From contig NZ_CAJPVI010000042.1 in assembly GCF_905397435.1 (NCBI RefSeq), forward strand, positions 1 to 64,000: a stretch of 64,000 nucleotides of DNA. The letters are read 5' to 3'. A model generated the notes under the pieces. It was not told the origin of the DNA. It ran no database searches and worked only from the letters and a program-made list of their open reading frames with translations. Positions within the stretch are counted from its first letter, which is position 1. The number at the start of each line of letters is the position of its first letter. This DNA is from Cupriavidus numazuensis (GTDB taxonomy: Bacteria > Pseudomonadota > Gammaproteobacteria > Burkholderiales > Burkholderiaceae). Made by a program: the position numbers and the translations under genes. Positions 42,088 to 50,811 of this stretch are shown piece by piece.

Positions 42088-44679
42088 TTACAGGTTCACG
42101 CTATCAGCGACTTCCTTGAAGTCCTCGATCTGGTCGAAGTTCATGTACTTGTAGATCTTGTCGCCATTCTGGTTGATGACGCCAATATCGGCCATGTACT
42201 CGTCCTTCGACGGGATCTTGCCCAGACGCGAGCAGATCGCGGCCAGTTCGGCCGAGCCCAGGTACACGTTGGTGTTCTTGCCCAGACGGTTCGGGAAGTT
42301 GCGGGTCGAGGTCGACATCACCGTCGCGCCTTCGCGCACTTGTGCCTGGTTACCCATGCACAGCGAGCAGCCCGGCATTTCGGTACGCGCGCCAGCCGTG
42401 CCGAACACGCCGTAGTGGCCTTCCTCGGTCAGCTGCTTCTGGTCCATCTTGGTCGGCGGAGCCACCCACAGCTTGACCGGGATGTCGCGCTTGCCTTCCA
42501 GCAGCTTCGAAGCGGCACGGAAGTGGCCGATGTTGGTCATGCACGAACCGATGAACACTTCGTCGATCTTGGCGCCGGCGACTTCCGACAGCGTCTTCAC
42601 GTCGTCCGGGTCGTTCGGGCAGGCCACGATCGGCTCATGCACGTCGGCCAGGTCGATCTCGATGACGGCTGCGTATTCGGCGTCTGCATCCGGAGCCAGC
42701 AGTTCCGGCTTGGCCAGCCACGCTTGCATGGCTTCGATACGGCGCTGCAGGCTGCGCGGATCCTGGTAGCCCTGGGCGATCATCCACTTCAGCAGCGTGA
42801 TGTTGCTGTTGATGTATTCGATGATCGGTTCCTTGTTCAGGTGCACCGAGCAACCGGCGGCCGAACGCTCGGCGGAAGCATCCGACAGTTCGAACGCTTG
42901 CTCGACCTTCAGGTCGGGCAGGCCTTCGATTTCGAGGATACGGCCCGAGAAGATGTTCTTCTTGCCTTGCTTGGCCACGGTCAGCAGGCCTTGCTTGATC
43001 GCGTACAGCGGGATCGCGTTGACCAGGTCACGCAGGGTCACGCCAGGCTGCATCTTGCCCTTGAAGCGGACCAGCACCGATTCCGGCATGTCCAGCGGCA
43101 TCACGCCGGTGGCAGCGGCAAAGGCGACCAGGCCCGAACCGGCCGGAAAGCTGATGCCGATCGGGAAGCGGGTGTGCGAGTCGCCGCCGGTGCCAACGGT
43201 GTCGGGCAGCAGCATGCGGTTCAGCCACGAGTGGATCACGCCGTCGCCCGGACGCAGCGAGATACCGCCGCGGGTCGAGATGAACTCGGGCAGCGTGTGG
43301 TGCGTCTTGACGTCGACCGGCTTCGGATACGCGGCGGTGTGGCAGAACGACTGCATCACCAGGTCGGCCGAGAAGCCCAGGCAGGCCAGGTCCTTCAGCT
43401 CGTCACGGGTCATCGGGCCGGTGGTATCTTGCGAGCCCACCGAGGTCATCTTCGGTTCGCAGTACGTGCCCGGACGGATGCCCTGGCCTTCGGCCAGGCC
43501 GCACGCGCGGCCGACCATCTTCTGCGCCAGCGTGAAGCCCTTGCCGGTATCGGCCGGGTTCTGCGGCAGGCGGAACAGCGTCGACGGGGCCAGGCCCAGC
43601 GCTTCGCGTGCCTTGGCGGTCAGGCCACGGCCCACGATCAGCGGAATGCGGCCGCCGGCGCGGACTTCGTCGAACAGCACGTCGGACTTGACCTTGAACT
43701 CGGAGATCACTGCGCCGTTCTTCAGGGCCTTGCCTTCGTACGGGCGCAGTTCGACCACGTCGCCCATTTCCATCTGCGACACGTCCAGCTCGATCGGCAG
43801 CGCGCCGGCGTCTTCCATGGTGTTGTAGAAGATCGGGGCGATCTTGCTGCCCAGGCACACGCCGCCGAAGCGCTTGTTCGGGATGAAGGGGATGTCTTCA
43901 CCGGTGAACCACAGCACCGAGTTGGTGGCCGACTTGCGGCTCGAACCGGTACCAACCACGTCGCCAACGTAGGCAACCAGGTTGCCCTTTTCGGCCAGCG
44001 ACTGGATGAACTGGATCGGGCCGCGCTTGCCGTCTTCTTCCGGCTGGAACGCCGCGCCTTCGCGCTTGTTCTTCAGCATGGCCAGCGCGTGCATCGGGAT
44101 GTCCGGGCGCGTGGTGGCGTCCGGGGCCGGCGACAGGTCGTCGGTATTGGTTTCGCCCGGCACCTTGAACACGGTGATGGTCAGGCTTTGCGGCACTTCC
44201 GGGCGGCTGGTGAACCACTCGGCGTCGGCCCAGCTTTGCAGCACGGCCTTGGCGTTGGCGTTGCCCTTGTCCGCGAGTTCCTTGACGTCATGGAAGGCGT
44301 CGAACATCAGCAGGGTCTTCTTCAGCGCCTCAGCGGCGACGGTGCCGACTTCGGCATCGGCCAGCAGCGAGATCAGCGGGGCGATGTTGTAGCCGCCGAG
44401 CATGGTGCCCAGCAGTTCGGTCGCCTTGGCGCGCGAGATCAGCTTGCAGCTGTCCTTGCCCTGGGCGACGGCGGCCAGGAAGGCAGCCTTGACCTTGGCG
44501 GCATCATCGACGCCGGCGGGCACGCGGTTGGTGATCAGGTCGACCAGGACCTGTTCTTCGCCGGCCGGCGGATTCTTCAGCAGGTCGACCAGCTCGGCGG
44601 TCTGCTTTGCCGACAGCGGCAGCGGAGGAATGCCAAGCGCGGCGCGTTCGGCAACATGGGCGCGATAGTTTTCAAGCAT
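42088..44679 (-). CDS. acnB: Bifunctional aconitate hydratase 2 / 2-methylisocitrate dehydratase
   Basis: The [4Fe-4S] aconitase B of the TCA cycle, converting citrate to isocitrate; many members also hydrate 2-methyl-cis-aconitate. At 863 residues it has the normal AcnB length, starting MLENYRAHVAERAALGIPPL. The first 150 residues form the AcnB-specific HEAT-like domain, followed by the swivel domain (GETNTDDLSPAPDATTRPDI) and the core. Iron-sulfur Cys ligands appear in FIGSCMTNIGHF and GCSLCMGNQAQ. It stands alone, with its own promoter region containing a TCTTATATAAGA palindrome and a terminator. Confidence 0.97.
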   Translation of the reverse strand: MLENYRAHVAERAALGIPPLPLSAKQTAELVDLLKNPPAGEEQVLVDLITNRVPAGVDDAAKVKAAFLAAVAQGKDSCKLISRAKATELLGTMLGGYNIAPLISLLADAEVGTVAAEALKKTLLMFDAFHDVKELADKGNANAKAVLQSWADAEWFTSRPEVPQSLTITVFKVPGETNTDDLSPAPDATTRPDIPMHALAMLKNKREGAAFQPEEDGKRGPIQFIQSLAEKGNLVAYVGDVVGTGSSRKSATNSVLWFTGEDIPFIPNKRFGGVCLGSKIAPIFYNTMEDAGALPIELDVSQMEMGDVVELRPYEGKALKNGAVISEFKVKSDVLFDEVRAGGRIPLIVGRGLTAKAREALGLAPSTLFRLPQNPADTGKGFTLAQKMVGRACGLAEGQGIRPGTYCEPKMTSVGSQDTTGPMTRDELKDLACLGFSADLVMQSFCHTAAYPKPVDVKTHHTLPEFISTRGGISLRPGDGVIHSWLNRMLLPDTVGTGGDSHTRFPIGISFPAGSGLVAFAAATGVMPLDMPESVLVRFKGKMQPGVTLRDLVNAIPLYAIKQGLLTVAKQGKKNIFSGRILEIEGLPDLKVEQAFELSDASAERSAAGCSVHLNKEPIIEYINSNITLLKWMIAQGYQDPRSLQRRIEAMQAWLAKPELLAPDADAEYAAVIEIDLADVHEPIVACPNDPDDVKTLSEVAGAKIDEVFIGSCMTNIGHFRAASKLLEGKRDIPVKLWVAPPTKMDQKQLTEEGHYGVFGTAGARTEMPGCSLCMGNQAQVREGATVMSTSTRNFPNRLGKNTNVYLGSAELAAICSRLGKIPSKDEYMADIGVINQNGDKIYKYMNFDQIEDFKEVADSVNL

Positions 44680-44758
44680 GGGAACCTGCTTAGTAATTAG
44701 GTTGTAGAAATTCCGTTGACGTCGCGATTGTAGTCGGAAGCGCCGCCCCGGTCAAATG

Positions 44759-44777
44759 TCTTATATCTTATATAAGA
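44759..44777. promoter_or_regulatory. Palindromic operator in the acnB promoter
   Basis: TCTTATATAAGA (44766-44777) is a perfect 12-bp palindrome preceded by an extra half-site TCTTATAT (44759-44766). It stands 80 bp upstream of acnB, in an AT-rich pocket. It looks like a repressor site for a TCA-cycle regulator; GntR-family repressors commonly use such sites, but the protein is not known from this window. Confidence 0.65.
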
Positions 44778-45129
44778 GTGAAAAATAAAAATCTCTTTCC
44801 AAACAACCACTTACAAACTAGTGAATCTGTCGACCAGCATGATCGACTACCCGAGTAGTGTAGTAGGGATTGATGACGGCGCCAGGCATTTGGCATCAGC
44901 CCAAAACCCCCGCCGATCTCGGCCGGCGTGGGGTGCGCACCGGCAACTCAAGTTCCGCGGGCAATACGCGTTAACCATGCAGCAGGCGCGCACCGCACGC
45001 CGGCTGGCGCAGCCATGCCTGCTCCCTTTCCGCTCAAACGGCCAAGCTGAAAGGGTTTCTCCCTTTTTTTCGGCCCTTTGCTGGCCTGCGATTCCGCAAG
45101 AATGGCAGGCATTCCGATACAGGCTTCTC
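44778..45129. other. Spacer between acnB and fliL, with a terminator-like hairpin
   Basis: About 350 bp with no supported gene. At 45050-45070 AAAGGG-TTTCT-CCCTTT followed by T7 forms a terminator-like hairpin on the plus strand, 60 bp before fliL. It may end a leader RNA or attenuate the operon. The frame upstream of fliL is open but shows no family match; I start fliL at 45130. Confidence 0.5.
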
Positions 45130-45624
45130 ATGGCGAACACGGCTTCTCCTTCCCAGGTTGGCGGCACCTCAAGCAAGCGAGGCCGCATGCTGCTGATTGG
45201 CGGCGGCGTGCTGATCCTGGCTCTGGGCGCCGGAGGATTCGTGCTGGGCAACATCCTGAGCAACCGGCAGCCCGCGGCACCCGCTGCACCGGCCGCGCCC
45301 GTGATCCCGCCGCCCATCTTCGTGCCGCTGGACGCCTTCACCGTGAACCTCAAGGGCGAGGACGGCGATCGCTTCCTGCATACCGGCCTGTCCCTGAAAG
45401 TGGCGGACGCCGACACGCAGGCGCGCATGACCCAGTACCTGCCCGAAGCCCGCAGCCGCATTCTGCTGCTGCTGTCAGCCCGGCAACCGGCGGATCTCGC
45501 CACGGTGGAAGGCAAGCGCAAGCTGGCCGACGACATCCGCAACGCGATCAATCAGCCGTTCGCGACGGGACTGCCGCCGCAGCGCGTGCTCGACGTGTTG
45601 TTCACCTCTTTCGTGGTGCAGTAA
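45130..45624 (+). CDS. fliL: Flagellar basal-body-associated protein FliL
   Basis: A single-pass inner-membrane protein of 164 residues that sits around the stator at the basal body and affects motor torque. MANTASPSQV leads a short cytoplasmic part, then the helix MLLIGGGVLILALGAGGFVL (about 20-39) and a Pro/Ala linker. The periplasmic domain starts FVPLDAFTVNLKGEDGDRFL and ends LPPQRVLDVLFTSFVVQ, the conserved FliL end. It is the first gene of the block; a 155-bp gap separates it from fliM and holds nothing that I can support. Confidence 0.93.
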   Translation: MANTASPSQVGGTSSKRGRMLLIGGGVLILALGAGGFVLGNILSNRQPAAPAAPAAPVIPPPIFVPLDAFTVNLKGEDGDRFLHTGLSLKVADADTQARMTQYLPEARSRILLLLSARQPADLATVEGKRKLADDIRNAINQPFATGLPPQRVLDVLFTSFVVQ

Positions 45625-45780
45625 GCACTTTGCCCTGCCCCGACAGCCAACCCGATATGAAACTGCCATCCGCCTTTCAGCACCGCCACCAACGCACCCG
45701 CATGCTTGCGGGCCGCCGTGCGCGCTGACGTGGATATGGACAGTTCGATTCACACCGCAGCATAAGGGGCAGGACACCAG

Positions 45781-46794
45781 ATGGCCTATGACAAGTTCCT
45801 CTCGCAGGACGAGGTAGACGAGCTGCTCAAGGGTGTTTCCGGCGAAGCCGACACGCCCAAGGCGAGCGAGCCCGCCGCGCCCGACGAGGGCGGCGTGCGC
45901 CCGTACAACCTCGCCACGCAGGAACGCGTGATCCGCGGGCGGCTGCACACGCTCGAGATCATCAACGAACGCTTTGCGCGTTCGCTGCGCACGGCGCTGT
46001 TCAACTTCATCCGCCGCGGCGCGGACATCACCGTGGGCAGCGTGCGCATCGAGAAGTTCGGCGATTTCGCGCGCAACCTGCCGATGCCGACCAACCTGAA
46101 CCTGGTCCACATGAAGCCGCTGCGTGGCACGGCACTGTTCGTGTACGACCCGAACCTGGTGTTCCTGGTGGTCGACAACCTGTTCGGCGGCGACGGCCGC
46201 TTCCACACCCGCGTGGAAGGCCGTGACTTCACCCAGACCGAGCAGCGCATCATCCAGCGCATGCTGGAGATGACGCTGACCAGCTACGGCAATGCCTGGC
46301 GCACCGTGTATCCGATCGAGACCGAATACGTCCGCTCCGAGATGCACACCAAGTTTGCAAACGTCGCCACGGTCAATGAGGCCGTGATCACCACCGCCTT
46401 CCACATCGAACTGGGCGCCGTGGGCGGACAGCTGCATGTCTGCCTGCCCTACGCCATGATCGAGCCGCTCAAGGACCTGCTGATGAATCCGCTGCAGGAC
46501 GAGAAGGAGGTCGACAAGAGCTGGCTCGCGAAACTGTCCACGCAGTTGCGCGCGGCCGATGTGGAAGTCGTGGCCGAGTTCACGCACGTGCAAAGCACCG
46601 TGGCGGAAGTCCTGGCGCTGCGCGCCGGCGACGTGCTGCCGATCGAGCTGCCGGAGCACGTGTTCGGCAAGGTGAACGGCGTGCCCGTCATGCAATGCGG
46701 ATTCGGCACGATCAACGGCCAGTACGCGCTGCGGGTAGAGCGAATGATCAATCACCAAGACAGCGATTCCAACAAGGAAACCGATCATGACTGA
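45781..46794 (+). CDS. fliM: Flagellar motor switch protein FliM
   Basis: The C-ring protein that binds phosphorylated CheY and switches rotation, 337 residues. The N-terminal CheY-P peptide is FLSQDEVDELL (4-14), followed by a flexible linker and the middle CheC-like domain (LEIINERFARSLRTALFNF, then FVYDPNLVFLVVDNLFGGDGR). The C-terminal SpoA-type domain ends with a basic/acidic tail (DSDSNKETDHD in part). It overlaps fliN by 8 bp, which supports co-translation of the C-ring subunits. Confidence 0.96.
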   Translation: MAYDKFLSQDEVDELLKGVSGEADTPKASEPAAPDEGGVRPYNLATQERVIRGRLHTLEIINERFARSLRTALFNFIRRGADITVGSVRIEKFGDFARNLPMPTNLNLVHMKPLRGTALFVYDPNLVFLVVDNLFGGDGRFHTRVEGRDFTQTEQRIIQRMLEMTLTSYGNAWRTVYPIETEYVRSEMHTKFANVATVNEAVITTAFHIELGAVGGQLHVCLPYAMIEPLKDLLMNPLQDEKEVDKSWLAKLSTQLRAADVEVVAEFTHVQSTVAEVLALRAGDVLPIELPEHVFGKVNGVPVMQCGFGTINGQYALRVERMINHQDSDSNKETDHD

Positions 46795-47215
46795 CGGCAT
46801 CGAGGACAAGCCGGTCGATCCGATGGACGACTGGGCCAGCGCGCTGGCGGAACAGACCAGCGCCACTGCGGCCGAAGCCCCGGTAGCGGCCGCCATCCCG
46901 GCCACCGCCACCGTCTTCCCGCCGCTGGCCAAGGAAGCACCGAGCGGCTTCCAGAACGATATCGAGATGATCCTCGATATCCCCGTACAGCTCACGGTCG
47001 AGCTGGGCCGCACCAAGGTGCCCATCAAGAACCTGCTGCAGCTTGCGCAGGGCTCCGTGGTGGAACTGGACGGGCTGGCCGGCGAGCCGATGGACGTGCT
47101 GGTCAACGGCTACCTGATCGCGCAGGGCGAGGTGGTGGTCGTGAACGACAAGTTCGGCATCCGCCTGACGGACATCATCACGCCGTCCGAACGCATCCGC
47201 AAACTCAACAAATGA
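46787..47215 (+). CDS. fliN: Flagellar motor switch protein FliN
   Basis: A 142-residue C-ring protein. The first 60 residues are a variable, Ala/Pro-rich arm. The SpoA/FliN domain follows: IPVQLTVELGRTKVPIKNLL, then LAQGSVVELDGLAGEPMDVL and VNGYLIAQGEVVVVNDKFGI. It pairs with FliM at the base of the switch and docks FliH for export. It overlaps fliM by 8 bp and fliO by ATGA. Confidence 0.95.
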   Translation: MTDGIEDKPVDPMDDWASALAEQTSATAAEAPVAAAIPATATVFPPLAKEAPSGFQNDIEMILDIPVQLTVELGRTKVPIKNLLQLAQGSVVELDGLAGEPMDVLVNGYLIAQGEVVVVNDKFGIRLTDIITPSERIRKLNK

Positions 47216-47661
47216 ACGCCGTAGCCCGCCTGCGGCGTGCCGTCCTGCCGCTCGCGGCGGTCGGCGCGCCATGCCTGGCCCATGCAGCCGAAGGCGGTAG
47301 CCCCGCCATCAGCGGCGCGGCCAGCCTGGCGCAGGCCGGGCTCGGGCTGTTCGGCGTCATTGCGCTGATCCTCGGGCTCGCCTGGGTGGCGCGCCGTGCA
47401 GGCCTGGTGCGCCACGGCCCGCAGGGCATGATGAAGGTAATCGGCAGCACCATGCTCGGCGCGCGCCAGCGGCTGGTGCTGGTCGAGGTGGGCGACACCT
47501 GGCTGGTGCTCGGCGTGAGCGCTGGCGAAATCCGCACCTTGCACAGCATGCCGGCAGGACAGGCGACGCCATCGGCGCCGTCCGGCCCCGGCGGCAAGAC
47601 TTCCGGCGGCAGCTTTGCCGAAAAGCTGCTGCGCTCGATGCAGGAAAACTTCAAGTCATGA
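47212..47661 (+). CDS. fliO: Flagellar biosynthetic protein FliO
   Basis: A 149-residue membrane protein that helps assemble the FliP ring of the export gate. A signal-like segment (LRRAVLPLAAVGAPCLAHAA) is followed by the single helix AGLGLFGVIALILGLAWVAR (about 40-60). The cytoplasmic domain has the FliO motif STMLGARQRLVLVEVGDTWL and VLGVSAGEIRTLH. It overlaps fliN and fliP with ATGA junctions, so its place in the operon settles the call in spite of weak sequence conservation in this family. Confidence 0.9.
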   Translation: MNAVARLRRAVLPLAAVGAPCLAHAAEGGSPAISGAASLAQAGLGLFGVIALILGLAWVARRAGLVRHGPQGMMKVIGSTMLGARQRLVLVEVGDTWLVLGVSAGEIRTLHSMPAGQATPSAPSGPGGKTSGGSFAEKLLRSMQENFKS

Positions 47662-48455
47662 ACACCGAGCGCGCCGCCACACCGCGGCGCAAGACGCAAT
47701 TCCAAGCGCTGGCCATCGGCAGCGCGCTACTGGTGGCCGTGCTGGCGCTGGCACTCACGCCGGCCCCCGTGCTCGCGCAGGCGCTGCCCGGCGTAACGAG
47801 CAAACCCGGCCCGGGCGGCGGCCAGATCTGGTCGCTGTCGATCCAGACGCTGGTCCTGCTGACCTCGCTCAGCTTCCTGCCGGCGGCCGTGCTGATGATG
47901 ACCGGCTTCACCCGCATCGTCATCGTGCTGGGGCTGCTGCGCAACGCACTCGGCACGGCATCGTCGCCGCCGAACCAGGTACTGGTGGGCCTGTCGCTGT
48001 TCCTGACCTTCTTCGTGATGAGCCCCGTGCTTGATCGCGTCTACAACGACGCCTACAAGCCGCTGTCCGAGAACAGGATCAGCCTCGAGACCGCGATGGC
48101 GAAGGCGGCGGAGCCGCTCAAGGGTTTCATGCTCAAGCAGACCCGCGAGAAGGATCTCGCCATGTTCGCGCAGATGGCCAAGGCGCCGGAAATGCAGGGC
48201 CCCGAAGAGGTGCCGATGAGCATTCTGGTTCCGGCCTTCGTCACGAGCGAACTCAAGACCGCGTTCCAGATCGGCTTTACGATTTTCATCCCGTTCCTTG
48301 TCATCGACCTCGTCGTCGCCAGCGTACTGATGGCAATGGGCATGATGATGGTGCCGCCCGCCTCGATTTCGCTGCCATTCAAGCTGATGCTATTCGTGCT
48401 CGTGGATGGCTGGCAGCTGCTGCTGGGCTCGCTGGCGCAGAGCTTCATGAATTGA
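47658..48455 (+). CDS. fliP: Flagellar export gate protein FliP
   Basis: A core inner-membrane subunit of the type III flagellar export gate, 265 residues. It begins with an extended basic start and a signal peptide (residues 20-40, ending VLAQALP), as FliP normally does. The four membrane segments contain the signatures MTGFTRIVIVLGLLRNALGT, then PPNQVLVGLSLFLTFFVMSP and FVTSELKTAFQIGFTIFIPF, with MGMMMVPPASISLPFKLMLF in the last. Five copies form the gate with FliQ and FliR. It overlaps fliO by ATGA. Confidence 0.97.
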   Translation: MNTERAATPRRKTQFQALAIGSALLVAVLALALTPAPVLAQALPGVTSKPGPGGGQIWSLSIQTLVLLTSLSFLPAAVLMMTGFTRIVIVLGLLRNALGTASSPPNQVLVGLSLFLTFFVMSPVLDRVYNDAYKPLSENRISLETAMAKAAEPLKGFMLKQTREKDLAMFAQMAKAPEMQGPEEVPMSILVPAFVTSELKTAFQIGFTIFIPFLVIDLVVASVLMAMGMMMVPPASISLPFKLMLFVLVDGWQLLLGSLAQSFMN

Positions 48456-48477
48456 CCCGCCCCGACTGAACCTGGCC

Positions 48478-48747
48478 ATGACTCCGGAAACCGTAATGAC
48501 CATCGCGGCCCACGCGATGAAGATGACGCTGATGCTGGCGGCGCCGCCGCTGCTGGTGGCCCTTGCCGCCGGCCTGGTGGTGAGCCTGTTCCAGGCCGCC
48601 ACGCAGATCAACGAAATGACGCTGACCTTCATTCCGAAGCTGATCGCGCTGTTCGCCACGCTGGTGCTGGCCGGCCCGTGGATGATCAACGCCATGGTGG
48701 ACTACATGCGTGAAATCCTCCAGAGCATTCCTGCGATGGCGCACTGA
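48478..48747 (+). CDS. fliQ: Flagellar export gate protein FliQ
   Basis: An 89-residue two-helix membrane protein of the export gate. The helices are MKMTLMLAAPPLLVALAAGL and LIALFATLVLAGPWMINAMV; between them is the conserved LVVSLFQAATQINEMTLTFI. Four copies join the FliP/FliR ring. It lies 22 bp after fliP and 30 bp before fliR. Confidence 0.97.
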   Translation: MTPETVMTIAAHAMKMTLMLAAPPLLVALAAGLVVSLFQAATQINEMTLTFIPKLIALFATLVLAGPWMINAMVDYMREILQSIPAMAH

Positions 48748-48777
48748 CGCCGTCGTTGCCGCCACCCGCATCCCGCC

Positions 48778-49563
48778 GTGATCGAAGTCACCAACGCGCA
48801 GCTCTATGGCTGGATCGCGGCCTTCCTGTGGCCGTTCTTCCGGCTGCTCGCGCTGATCGGCACGGCGCCGCTGTTCGGTGAATCGACCATTCCTGGCCGC
48901 GTCAAGGTGGGCCTGGCTGCGCTCATCGCGATGGTGGTCTCGCCCACGCTCGGCAGCCTGCCCGTAGTGCCGGTCTACTCCTGGCAAGGCCTGATCATCA
49001 TCCTCAACGAGGTTGGCATCGGGCTGGCCACGGGTTTCACCATGCGGCTGGTGTTCGCGATCGTGCAGCAGGCTGGTGAAATCATCGGCATGCAGATGGG
49101 CCTGGGCTTCGCCTCGTTCTTCGACCGCGCCGCCGGCGGACAGACCATGGTGCTGGCGCGCTTCCTCAATATCATCGCCGTGCTGCTGTTCCTGGCCATG
49201 GATGGCCACCTGCTGATGCTTGGCGCGCTGGTCGACAGCTTCCAGGGCCTGCCCATCGGCGCTACGCCGGTATCCGGCGAAGGCTGGCATGCCGTCGCGC
49301 GTGCAGGCAGCATGGTGTTCTCGTCCGGTCTGCTGCTCGCGCTGCCGATGATCGCCGCGCTGCTGACGCTGAACCTTGCCATGGGCATTCTGAACCGCGC
49401 GTCGCCGCAGCTGTCGATTTTTGCGGTCGGCTTCCCGGTCACGCTGTCGGGCGGTCTTCTCGTGCTGGCCCTGGTCATGCCGCAGATGGGCAGCTACATG
49501 CAGCACATGATCGAAGCGGGACTGGACGCGGTGAACACGGTGCTGAGCCAGTTCGCGCGCTGA
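48778..49563 (+). CDS. fliR: Flagellar export gate protein FliR
   Basis: The single-copy gate subunit, 261 residues, opened by a GTG codon. Typical segments are LYGWIAAFLWPFFRLLALIG, then PLFGESTIPGRVKVGLAALI, and GFASFFDRAAGGQTMVLARF; the protein has six membrane helices and ends at SQFAR. No later ATG would keep the first helix, so GTG is the start. It ends the fliL-fliR run. No flhB follows; the next gene is convergent ald. Confidence 0.95.
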   Translation: MIEVTNAQLYGWIAAFLWPFFRLLALIGTAPLFGESTIPGRVKVGLAALIAMVVSPTLGSLPVVPVYSWQGLIIILNEVGIGLATGFTMRLVFAIVQQAGEIIGMQMGLGFASFFDRAAGGQTMVLARFLNIIAVLLFLAMDGHLLMLGALVDSFQGLPIGATPVSGEGWHAVARAGSMVFSSGLLLALPMIAALLTLNLAMGILNRASPQLSIFAVGFPVTLSGGLLVLALVMPQMGSYMQHMIEAGLDAVNTVLSQFAR

Positions 49564-49580
49564 GGCGCGCGTGGCGAATC

Positions 49581-49602
49581 GTCCCGCCGGACATGGCGGG
49601 AC
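49581..49602. terminator. Stem-loop between convergent fliR and ald
   Basis: GTCCCGCC-GGACAT-GGCGGGAC is a perfect 8-bp stem placed in the 77-bp gap between the two converging genes. U-tracts are short on both sides, so it may serve as a bidirectional, partly factor-dependent stop. Confidence 0.6.
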
Positions 49603-49640
49603 GCGATTTCCTCACAGTGGCCGATTAGTTCGGCACCCTC

Positions 49641-50759
49641 TCAATGCGCCAGCAGTTGCGCAGCATCGTGGCACTCATAGCCAAGATCGTGCGCGACCTC
49701 CTTGCATGTCACCTTGCCGAACGCCACGTTCAGGCCGTTGGCAAGGTGCGGATTGTCCGCCAATGCCGCCTTCCAGCCTTTGTCCGCGATCTGCAGGGCG
49801 AATGGCAGCGTGGCGTTGTTGAGCGCGTAGGTCGAGGTACGCGGCACCGCCCCCGGCATATTGGCCACGCAATAGTGCAGCACCTGGCCGACCAGATAGG
49901 TCGGATCCGCGTGCGTCGTCGCCTTGGCGGTCTCGCAGCAGCCGCCCTGGTCAATAGCCACATCCACGATGACCGAACCCGGCTTCATCGCGTCCACCAT
50001 GCCGGCCGTCACCAGCTTGGGCGCGGCCGCGCCAGGAATCAGCACGCCGCCGATGACGAGATCGGCCGACAGCACGTGGCGCTCCACGTTATCCTGGTTG
50101 GAGTAGACCGTCATCACGCGGGCGCCCAGCAAGCGGTCCATGCGCCGCAGCACGTCGATATTGCGGTCGATCACCACCACGTGGGCGCCTGTACCCACGG
50201 CGATCTGCGCCGCATTGCTGCCCACCACGCCGCCGCCGAGAATCACGATCTTGGCCGGCTCCACGCCCGCCACGCCGCCGAGCAGAACGCCCATGCCGCC
50301 GCGCGCCTTCTCCAGGCAGTGTGCCCCGGCCTGCACCGACATGCGGCCGGCGACCTCCGACATCGGCGCCAGCAGCGGCAAGCCGCCGCCGGCCTGGGTG
50401 ACGGTCTCATACGCAATACAGACCGCGCCACTGCGGACCAGATCGGCGCACTGGTCCGGATCCGGCGCCAGGTGCAAGTAGGTATAGAGAATTTGCCCCT
50501 CGCGCAGCATGGCGCGCTCGTTGGCCTGCGGCTCCTTGACCTTCACGATCATTTCCGCGTTGGCGAAGATCTCCTGCGCCGTATCGACGATGGTGGCACC
50601 GGCCTTGCGGTAATCGGCATCGCTCGCGCCGATGCCAGCGCCGGCCGTCGTCTGTACGAGCACGTGGTGGCCGTGTGCCGTCATCTCGCGCACCGACGAT
50701 GGCGTCAGGCCGACGCGATACTCATGGTTCTTGATTTCCTTCGGTACTCCGATCCTCAT
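49641..50759 (-). CDS. ald: Alanine dehydrogenase
   Basis: An NAD-dependent enzyme for alanine + water to pyruvate + ammonia, 372 residues, full length. Catalytic Lys75 (IVKVKEP), His96 (YTYLHLAP) and Asp270 (VDVAIDQGG) match the residues of the M. tuberculosis enzyme, and the Rossmann loop is GGGVVGS near 176-182. It is the last gene of the minus-strand phn unit (phnR-phnA-phnY-ald), 52 bp after phnY. Because PhnW makes L-alanine from pyruvate for each AEP consumed, Ald can regenerate the amino acceptor and release ammonia. That role is inferred from context; the reaction itself is not in doubt. Confidence 0.95.
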   Translation of the reverse strand: MRIGVPKEIKNHEYRVGLTPSSVREMTAHGHHVLVQTTAGAGIGASDADYRKAGATIVDTAQEIFANAEMIVKVKEPQANERAMLREGQILYTYLHLAPDPDQCADLVRSGAVCIAYETVTQAGGGLPLLAPMSEVAGRMSVQAGAHCLEKARGGMGVLLGGVAGVEPAKIVILGGGVVGSNAAQIAVGTGAHVVVIDRNIDVLRRMDRLLGARVMTVYSNQDNVERHVLSADLVIGGVLIPGAAAPKLVTAGMVDAMKPGSVIVDVAIDQGGCCETAKATTHADPTYLVGQVLHYCVANMPGAVPRTSTYALNNATLPFALQIADKGWKAALADNPHLANGLNVAFGKVTCKEVAHDLGYECHDAAQLLAH

Positions 50760-50811
50760 TGCTGTCTCCTGTTTGAATGGTGTGCAAATCCGGTACGGTG
50801 GCGCCGCCGTC

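Noticed and set aside
41974..44700. A 908-codon plus-strand open frame opposite acnB
   Set aside because: acnB on the other strand is unmistakable; the antisense product is low-complexity.
45658..45729. A 23-codon frame between fliL and fliM
   Set aside because: Too short and basic; no ribosome site of note, no family match.
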